A stretch of 64,000 nt of DNA, from positions 385,770-449,769 of the forward strand of contig CAVPCZ010000012.1 of assembly GCA_963702445.1 (NCBI GenBank), given 5' to 3'. The notes beneath the pieces are model-generated. The model worked only from the letters and a program-made list of their open reading frames with translations, did not search any database and was not told the origin of the DNA. Shown in pieces: positions 54,751-61,129 of the stretch. Each line of letters begins with the position of its first letter. Position 1 is the first letter of the stretch. Both the position numbers and the translations under genes were made by a program. This stretch comes from CAVPCZ01 sp963702445. GTDB taxonomy: Bacteria > Bacteroidota > Ignavibacteria > UBA10030 > UBA6906.

Positions 54751-54809
54751 GGGAAACCTACACTGGCGTGTACGATCCCTGCGGCACAAAAGACCAACGG
54801 TACGGGAGT

Positions 54810-54838
54810 AAGGTACAGCGTGGTGTGGCAAGAGTCAA
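54810..54838 (-). promoter_or_regulatory. Promoter of kinase copy 2 (family P2)
   Basis: On the minus strand TTGACT (54838-54833), 17 bases, TACCTT (54815-54810). The 60-base leader ends GTAGGTTTCCCATG, shared with 22150, 40037 and, diverged, 63739. Confidence 0.72.
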
Positions 54839-55393
54839 CATGCAAGCAAGCTAGCTAGCCGGTTTGCTCTGAGGCGCCTCGGTGCCACCGGAATCCGGAG
54901 AGCACGAACGTGATCTGCATTTTGCATGGGATCAGATTTGCGGATCGATACCCACCTCCCGTATTCCGGCCTTGTTTCGTCAACCCATGATTCGCATGGT
55001 CTATGTTGGCGCCTTTCCGATCGCATGATGGATCGCATGATGGACACCCTCAATTTGCTTCTGTCCTTCTCACTCCCTATCATTGGTTCATTCGAGGAGA
55101 ATGAGTCGTTTTCCCCATTCCTCCCTGGTGCCTCCTTGGTTCATGCCTGGGTACTCATATTCCGTGTAATCCTTATGAACCGTCGTGTATTTTCCTCTGT
55201 CGTGATTCCGTTCACGTCTCATGGTTTCACGGCGCATTTCGTTTGCACATTCTCGCCACAACCCCCTGAATTGCTTCTTTCAAACCGATATCCATCGAAC
55301 CAATCGCCCACATCTAAGGATTCGCTACGGCACGCAGAGGTTTCATCGGCGCCAAGGCTGCATAGAACGCCGTCCTGAAAATGGAGGTGGAGC
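54839..55393. other. Divergent control region between kinase and TonB receptor, partly duplicated
   Basis: From about 55070 on, the sequence matches 12190-12506 upstream of receptor copy 1 (catcctgg-type stretch agaatgagtcgttttcccca, cttatgaaccgtcgtgtat). On the minus strand this includes the leader of the IS integrase remnant (EEWGKRLILL). The part 54839-55060 contains ggatcgcatgatggatcgca-like short repeats and no gene. I could not pick a clear -33/-7 pair for the receptor. Confidence 0.45.
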
Positions 55394-58069
55394 ATGCTTC
55401 TTGTTCCCATTCATCAGCACCGCGCATGGTTGGCTGTCGCTTTCATCACCCTCTTCCTGATACACGGAGGCGTGTACGCACAGGATCTCACCGGAGGTGT
55501 GCAATTCGCCGTCATGGATTCAACCGGTGAGCCGATCCCCGGAGTAAACGCTGCAGTCACCGGTAAGGAGGTGCAGGGTATACGCGGAACGGCAAGCGAC
55601 GACCGCGGCCGATGCGTGCTCCTCGCCCTGCCGCCGGGGGTAGTCTCTGTTCGTATCAGCCATCCGGCCTATGTTCCTATCGTCGTCGACGACGTCCGCA
55701 TCCAACTCGGGAGAATAACAAATCTTGGCGTGATCACTTTGCGCCAGCAGCTGCACAACATGCCCGAGCTCGTCGTCTTAGCCAGTCGGGTAAGCATGGA
55801 AGTGAACAACACCACGTACGGTTCAAACCTTCGACCGGCGGACGTCGAAAACATTCCCCTGAGCCGGAACTACCAGGATGTGATCGCGATGCTTCCCATG
55901 TCGAATACCAGCTATTTCGGCGATGCAGTGAACATCGGCGGGGCCACCGGTGCCGAGAACAAGTACATCGTCGAGGGAGTCGAAGTGACGGATCCACTTA
56001 TCCAGTCGAGCGCTACGGCACTGCCGTACAATTTCGTCAGGGAAGTCGAGGTGCGGGCCGGTGGGTATGACGCCGGCTCCCGAAGCGCGCTGGGGGGCGT
56101 GCTCAATGTCATCACCTATTCAGGAACGAATGAGTTACACGGCTCGGTCTTCGGGTTTTACACCAGCAACAGGTTTGCGGGTGAGAGGGAGGTCGGACTT
56201 TCCGATCCGACGCAGGGAGGTTTTTCCAACTACGATGTCGGGGTGAGCCTGGGAGGCCCGATCGTTCGCGACGAGCTCTGGTTCTTTGCAGCGTACAATC
56301 CCACGTTTGCCAACAGGGATGTCGATGTCCCCGGGTATGGCATCTCCGTCGACAGGACACGGGTGCACTCGTTCGCAGGGAAGCTGACCTGGAAGGCATC
56401 GGAGCAGCTGCGGCTTGTCATGACGGCGACAGGAGACCCGTCGACACAGGATGCGGTGGGCCGCGGGGTCAACTTTCCGCCTGCCGTCCTGACAACTCCT
56501 GATTCGTACCTTATGGACATCGGCTTCGGCGGCATCAATCTGTCGCTGAACGGGACGTACACACTCGGACAGAACGTCCTTCTCGAGGGATCCATCTCGC
56601 GGGTCAATCGGCATGATACAGGCGATCCTGCCACTCAGCGGGGCAAGGATGAAACGTACTACGTGGAGTATCCGCCGGGCGGTGAGGTCTGGTCCGGCGG
56701 GCCGGGCAGCGTGTGGGATTCATTTCGCTACGCTACCGCCGGAAAGCTCGCTGCAACAGCACTCCTCGGCGGGCATTCCCTCAGGGCGGGACTTGAATAC
56801 AAAGTGAACGGCACTGACAACCGGTATGAGAACCATGGGATTGGTAAAGAAAACGACTCGAGCTACTACGAGTGGTACAGCACAGGCTATCAGACCATCC
56901 ACAACAACATTCCATCAGTTTTCATTCACGACACATGGCAGATCTCGCGAAGAGTGAGCCTTCATGCCGGGATCCGGTGGGACGGCCAGGATATCATCGG
57001 CTCAAACGGGGAACTTGCGCAAACAGTCACCGTGCCCCTGCAGCCCCGGCTGGGCTTCACCTGGCTGCCGGATGAGGAGGGAACGCAGAAGATATTCGGA
57101 TCCCTCGGGCGCTATTCACAGGAATTTGCGCTCTTCAATTCACAGGGATTCAGCGACCAGGGTTACTATTACACAATACAGTACAAACAAGATCCAAGGA
57201 TCTCCCGGACCGGCGGCGATACGATTTCGGCCGGACAGGCAACGTTTGCGAAGGGCGTCGAGGGATTGCACGGGCAATATTACGACGAAGTCAGTCTTGG
57301 GTACGAACAGGCGCTCTTCGGAACCATCCGGTTGCGCGTCGAGGGACTCTATCGGACCCTCCGCCAGGCCATCGATGACGCGTACATAGCATCCACGGGG
57401 ACCTGGCAGGGTGGCAACCCGGGATCGGGTCCTCTTGCGGACTGGCCGCGGGTGAAACGCGACTATACTGCTCTCGTGATTTCCGTAGAGCAAAACAGCG
57501 ATCCGCATTTCAACTTCCTTGCGTCGTATGTGCTGTCGAGGAACTACGGAAACTACGGAGGCGTGTTCGATGCCGCATTTCACAGCGTATTCCCAAACGT
57601 CACTGTCGCATTCGACGACCTCGAAAGTACGAATCAGTACGGGATGGGTCCCCTGCCCAACGACCGGACGCACGTGTTCAAACTCGCCACCTCGTATCGT
57701 TTTGATTTTGGCCTGGCAATCGGCACCTACTTCATTGCACAGACCGGAACACCGTTGAGCGTTTACGCCAATTCCTTCGATAGACCGACCGGGCTGATCG
57801 CTCCGCGCGGGACGGCAGGAAGAACACCTGCCATCTGGGATCTCAGCGCGCGAATATCGTATGAATTGCCGTTTGAAGTATCCTTGCGGGGGCGGATCAT
57901 ACTCGACGTCTTCCAGATCGCCAGCCGTCGTGCCGTGGTTGATGTTCAGCAATGGAAAGGGAGACTGGACGCCAACGGACAATTCACCTATCTCGATCCG
58001 ACATACGGCCAGGCGTACAGATATCAACCGCCGGTGTCCGCGAGGTTGGGTCTGGAAGTGAACTTCTGA
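55394..58069 (+). CDS. TonB-dependent outer-membrane receptor, copy 2
   Basis: 891 residues, the same length and layout as 12507-15182: signal peptide (LAVAFITLFLIHGGVYAQ), carboxypeptidase-regulatory-like sandwich, plug with YIVEGVEVTDPL, barrel ending LGLEVNF. The start follows GGAGGTGGAGC. Differences from copy 1 are scattered single residues (GRITN for GRTTN, YDAGSRS for YDADSRS, QYYDEVSLGYEQ for QYFDEVSLGYER), with a denser patch at 57850-57880. Both copies have kept an open frame over 2.7 kb, so both are probably functional. It is transcribed away from the intact kinase, which hints that the kinase system and the receptor share a substrate. Confidence 0.92.
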   Translation: MLLVPIHQHRAWLAVAFITLFLIHGGVYAQDLTGGVQFAVMDSTGEPIPGVNAAVTGKEVQGIRGTASDDRGRCVLLALPPGVVSVRISHPAYVPIVVDDVRIQLGRITNLGVITLRQQLHNMPELVVLASRVSMEVNNTTYGSNLRPADVENIPLSRNYQDVIAMLPMSNTSYFGDAVNIGGATGAENKYIVEGVEVTDPLIQSSATALPYNFVREVEVRAGGYDAGSRSALGGVLNVITYSGTNELHGSVFGFYTSNRFAGEREVGLSDPTQGGFSNYDVGVSLGGPIVRDELWFFAAYNPTFANRDVDVPGYGISVDRTRVHSFAGKLTWKASEQLRLVMTATGDPSTQDAVGRGVNFPPAVLTTPDSYLMDIGFGGINLSLNGTYTLGQNVLLEGSISRVNRHDTGDPATQRGKDETYYVEYPPGGEVWSGGPGSVWDSFRYATAGKLAATALLGGHSLRAGLEYKVNGTDNRYENHGIGKENDSSYYEWYSTGYQTIHNNIPSVFIHDTWQISRRVSLHAGIRWDGQDIIGSNGELAQTVTVPLQPRLGFTWLPDEEGTQKIFGSLGRYSQEFALFNSQGFSDQGYYYTIQYKQDPRISRTGGDTISAGQATFAKGVEGLHGQYYDEVSLGYEQALFGTIRLRVEGLYRTLRQAIDDAYIASTGTWQGGNPGSGPLADWPRVKRDYTALVISVEQNSDPHFNFLASYVLSRNYGNYGGVFDAAFHSVFPNVTVAFDDLESTNQYGMGPLPNDRTHVFKLATSYRFDFGLAIGTYFIAQTGTPLSVYANSFDRPTGLIAPRGTAGRTPAIWDLSARISYELPFEVSLRGRIILDVFQIASRRAVVDVQQWKGRLDANGQFTYLDPTYGQAYRYQPPVSARLGLEVNF

Positions 58070-58105
58070 AACCAAGTTCCCCGGCCGACCATCCTTAAGG
58101 GATCT

Positions 58106-58270
58106 TGCTGGAACAGAACTCTCTCAGTCCGTTCAATGCAGCTACGATGATTCGGTACGCGATAGGGCAGAGTAAGGAGTAGGGGGTGAGGTGGAGAGGC
58201 TAGTCGTGCACGACCTTCTTGGCCGCGAGGTCAAGGTGCCGGTGAATGAGTTGATCATGCAGTTCGAGCA
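58106..58270 (+). pseudogene. Remnant of a T9SS sorting domain
   Basis: Across frames one reads LEQNSLSPFNAATMIRYAI, an interruption with two stops, then VVHDLLGREVKVPVNEL. This is the sorting-domain pattern LEQNxxNPFNPxTxIxY to LGREVAVLVNE. A secreted-protein gene once ended here, and its 5' part is gone. This suggests that TonB copy 2 or its repeat partner replaced it. Confidence 0.6.
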
Positions 58271-58279
58271 CGATCGGGC

Positions 58280-58800
58280 CTTTGATTTAGAATGATTCGG
58301 TTACGGATATCTGTCTCCGTGCCTCTTGATCCCGGGACAAGCGCAGACCTCCACGTGGCGAAAATGCTGTACTATCAACAGATTCTAACCCACGAATTGA
58401 GACCGCGGTAATTTTTTCCGTCACAAATCTGTCACACCCGCCTCTCTCTCACCTCAGAATTGCCCTTTTTCGTCGGGGCGCGGGGAATTCCGTTCTTCAG
58501 GATCCCGCCGTCTTTGGGCGGGATGAACCCCGGGCCTCTTGGTCCCAAGAAGTGCTGCATTCCCCCTAAACGGCGATTTCAGGGCAGTTTTCCAAATTTG
58601 AATTGCATGGAGTGCATCGAATTTCACAAACCGCGCACAATCTGGGCACACTCACTGCAGGACCAAAAGCGAACCAAGTTGAACGAGTTGCGATCCGCGG
58701 CCGATCTCCACCCGGTGTATTCCGATTCTGTCTCGTCTCGCCTTACGAAACCTCTCCCTCATCGGATGATTCATGATAGAGTTCTGGTCTGGATGGATTT
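58280..58800 (-). repeat. Long repeat copy C with an interrupted tRNA-Pro 3' remnant
   Basis: This is the same repeat as 30770-31225, including the left part (cccgggacaagcgcagacct, caaatctgtcacacccgcct) and the right part up to cctctccctcatcgg. The tRNA T arm (GGGGATTTGAACCCC in copies A and B) is split by about 35 bases at 58486-58522, which contain the hairpin ATCCCGCC-N7-GGCGGGAT (58502-58524). The tRNA remnant therefore served as target for a small palindromic element. There is no gene in 58070-58855 other than the sorting-domain remnant. Confidence 0.65.
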
Positions 58801-58855
58801 TTGAAGGGGGACAGGCAGCCTGTGCCCCCTTGCGATACGTCCGGGTGATGTGTCG

Positions 58856-59137
58856 CTATCGGACCAACGCTGACTCCGGATGCATCCAGGCGGGTTGGAG
58901 GCAATGGAACAGAACGTCGGGATCGATGTCTGCACCGTTCGGCCAGACGATCGTGCCCATGCGTTGATCTACTTTCATTGAACGAAACACTTTCTGGTCC
59001 CGACGAATAGACTCAAAAATAGGGCCACGAAGATATGGAGCGAGATCAACATCCTTTTCCGACGCGTCAGTAAATCTGAGGTGGACCTTGAACCCGTCCA
59101 ATGGCTCCACGGATCGTATACGAACTAGCTGCGACAT
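58856..59137 (-). CDS. DUF2442 protein, pair 2
   Basis: 93 residues from ATG 59137, chosen because GGGAGAAGAGACGC precedes it and it starts just after the upstream stop at 59151. A start at 59167 would overlap. Pattern: VRIRSVEPLDGFKVHLRFTD, DLAPYLRGPIFESIRRDQKV, GTIVWPNGADIDPDVLFHCL. It is more divergent from pair 1 than a recent duplication would give, so the two pairs were probably acquired separately. Confidence 0.83.
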   Translation of the reverse strand: MSQLVRIRSVEPLDGFKVHLRFTDASEKDVDLAPYLRGPIFESIRRDQKVFRSMKVDQRMGTIVWPNGADIDPDVLFHCLQPAWMHPESALVR

Positions 59138-59150
59138 GCGTCTCTTCTCC

Positions 59151-59411
59151 CTATTCCAACGGTTCAATCGGTTTCAGAGGCACTCCCTGGCGTGCTCTCT
59201 CCCAATTCTCAAGCAATTCAGCTCGATGAAGGGCCGCCCACTCCAACACTAATGCATGTGCTCGGCGAGGAAGCTCCCCTTGATAGACCTCCAAGGTGTC
59301 GATTCGAAAGAGCGCCTCATGTTCTGCATACTCAGCATGAAAATGTTGCGGCGCGTGATCGTTGTAGTAGATGTAGATGATAATTCCAAAGAATTCGCAG
59401 ATACTTGGCAT
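59151..59411 (-). CDS. DUF4160 protein, pair 2
   Basis: 86 residues: ICEFFGIIIYIYYNDHAPQH, the H-x-H core HFHAEYAEHEALFRI, LPRRAHALVLEWAALHRAEL and LENWERAR. The order DUF4160 then DUF2442 is the same as in pair 1. Both pairs sit 0.4-0.5 kb from a tRNA-Pro remnant repeat. Confidence 0.84.
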   Translation of the reverse strand: MPSICEFFGIIIYIYYNDHAPQHFHAEYAEHEALFRIDTLEVYQGELPRRAHALVLEWAALHRAELLENWERARQGVPLKPIEPLE

Positions 59412-59542
59412 GAGGAACTCTCGTTTGCACTACAGTACGAAATTCCGGGAACATTTGCCAGAAGGATATAAGCAAGTGCAAATGGCGTAGTACGTTTGGC
59501 AACCATGCATGGCCACACTCGTAAGGGGTCTTATTCCATCCA

Positions 59543-59637
59543 TCACGCCGCCTGTCTGTAATAGTGATGGTGCAGCCCGTAAGGGTGACTTTTTCCGTCC
59601 GTCAAGCAGCCCGCCTGTAATAATGGTGATGCAGTCC
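59543..59637 (-). pseudogene. Two tandem C-terminal stubs of DDE transposases
   Basis: On the minus strand 59578-59543 reads GLHHHYYRQAA-stop and 59637-59602 reads GLHHHYYRRAA-stop. Both match the C-terminus of the intact transposase at 59734-60750 (GGLHHYYFRRAA). They face the other way, so at least two older relatives were inserted and lost here. No further gene is present in 59412-59733. Confidence 0.65.
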
Positions 59638-59733
59638 TGTGCCTCTTCAATATTCCATCCGCGTCCAAAATAGCGAATCCGGACCACTTTCGCTACTTTG
59701 AAATGTGTATCAACCAACCGGACAGGAGCCCAG

Positions 59734-60750
59734 ATGCTCAGTTCCTTCCTCTCGTTTTGCCTCCGATTCTTCAGATCAAGGACTCAGCTTCAGCTCGAGA
59801 TCATCTTCCTCCGAAAACAGCTCGAGATACTCGCTCGCACGTCCACGAGACCCCGACTGCGGTCCACCTCCGACAGATTCTTCTTCAGCACCATGACCAA
59901 TGTTTTCGACTCTTGGAAGGAGACGCTGCTGGTCATCAAGCCGGAAACAGTCATCCGTTGGCACCGGCAGAGCTTCAGATTGTTCTGGAAATGGAAGAGC
60001 CGATCAGGAGCGGGCAGACCGAAGATCCCTCAAGAGCAGATCGATCTCATCAGGCAGATGGCAACCGATAACCCGCTCTGGGGCGCGCCGCGGATTCATG
60101 GTGAGCTGCTCAAGCTGGGGATTGACATCTCGGAATCCACCGTGCTGCGGTACATGCCAAAGAAAGCTCCAAGAACAACCAAGCAGCGCTGGAAAACCTT
60201 CTTGAAGAACCATTCCTCACAAATCGTATCAGTTGATTTCCTCGTCGTCCCCACAATCACCTTCCGGTTGTTCTACGTTCTGGTCTTCCTTTCACACGAC
60301 AGGCGAAGAATCATCCATTTCAACGTCACGGCCCATCCCACCGCTCACTGGTGTGCTCAGCAGTTGCGAAACGCTTTCTGTGATCATGAACCACCAAGAT
60401 TTCTTCTGCGGGATCGCGATGCGAAGTTCGGCGAGATGTTCACCGAGACTGTGACCGCACTTGGTATCGACCCACTCTTGACGGCCTACAGGTCGCCGTG
60501 GCAAAATGGATACGCGGAACGACTAATCGGGAGCATAAGGCGGGAATGTCTGGACCACTTGATCATTCTGAATGAAACACATCTGCGTGGGATTCTGCAG
60601 GAATACGTCCGCTACTACAACACGCAACGAACCCACCTGGGGATCGGCAAGGACTCACCGGAACCGCGAGAGGTCCAAGCCGAAGGGGAGATTGACAAGG
60701 TGGCTGTTGTGGGCGGGCTGCATCACTATTACTTCCGACGGGCCGCGTAA
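59734..60750 (+). CDS. DDE (rve) transposase of an IS481/IS3-like insertion sequence
   Basis: 338 residues from ATG 59734 (ACAGGAGCCC upstream). N-terminal leucine-rich helix (LEIIFLRKQLEILART), helix-turn-helix (VIKPETVIRWHRQSFRLFWK; ATDNPLWGAPRIHGELLKLG) and an integrase core with the DDE triad in VSVDFLVV, LLRDRDAKFGE and SPWQNGYAERLIGSIRRE. It ends RTHLGIGKDSPEPRE and GGLHHYYFRRAA. The frame is complete and there is one ORF, so it could be active. I could not define terminal inverted repeats or a target duplication. Remnants of relatives lie at 11930, 44617 and 59543. Confidence 0.88.
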   Translation: MLSSFLSFCLRFFRSRTQLQLEIIFLRKQLEILARTSTRPRLRSTSDRFFFSTMTNVFDSWKETLLVIKPETVIRWHRQSFRLFWKWKSRSGAGRPKIPQEQIDLIRQMATDNPLWGAPRIHGELLKLGIDISESTVLRYMPKKAPRTTKQRWKTFLKNHSSQIVSVDFLVVPTITFRLFYVLVFLSHDRRRIIHFNVTAHPTAHWCAQQLRNAFCDHEPPRFLLRDRDAKFGEMFTETVTALGIDPLLTAYRSPWQNGYAERLIGSIRRECLDHLIILNETHLRGILQEYVRYYNTQRTHLGIGKDSPEPREVQAEGEIDKVAVVGGLHHYYFRRAA

Positions 60751-61023
60751 ACGCGAGTTGTTACTCATCTACGAACAGCGCGTGGGGAATCTTGGGACAT
60801 CTACGTCCGCGTCGGCAAAGAACACCGCTCTCTGGCTCACAACTACCTAACCTTCTCTCCCCTGATGCCAAGAATGCTCCCCCACTTGCCTTCGCATCGC
60901 AACAAACTTCGAACTCAAATCATGATCCATGGCGCGATTGTCCTCGGATGGAATAATGAAGAGGCACAAGCCCGATGGAGCCTACAGAGAACTCTCACAC
61001 TGCCAAATTTTGCAGGAAGACAA

Positions 61024-61056
61024 CAAAAATGGGCACCCACCACTGATTGGATGCCC
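61024..61056 (-). terminator. Rho-independent terminator of the Ser/Thr kinase gene
   Basis: On the minus strand GGGCATCC (61056-61049) pairs with GGGTGCCC (61038-61031) with one G-T pair, 10-base loop, then ATTTTTG. It lies 74 bases after the stop. The rest of 60751-61129 is without a recognised gene. Confidence 0.7.
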
Positions 61057-61129
61057 GAATATCAAATCAATGAGACGCCCGCCGGTTCAGGAGCTCGTCG
61101 GAGAGATTGGTCCTACACACAATCTGAAC

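Noticed and set aside
54751..54831. Longer N-terminus of kinase copy 2 (start at 54831)
   Set aside because: It would begin inside the promoter at 54810-54838. The downstream ATG 54750 fits the leader shared by three other genes.
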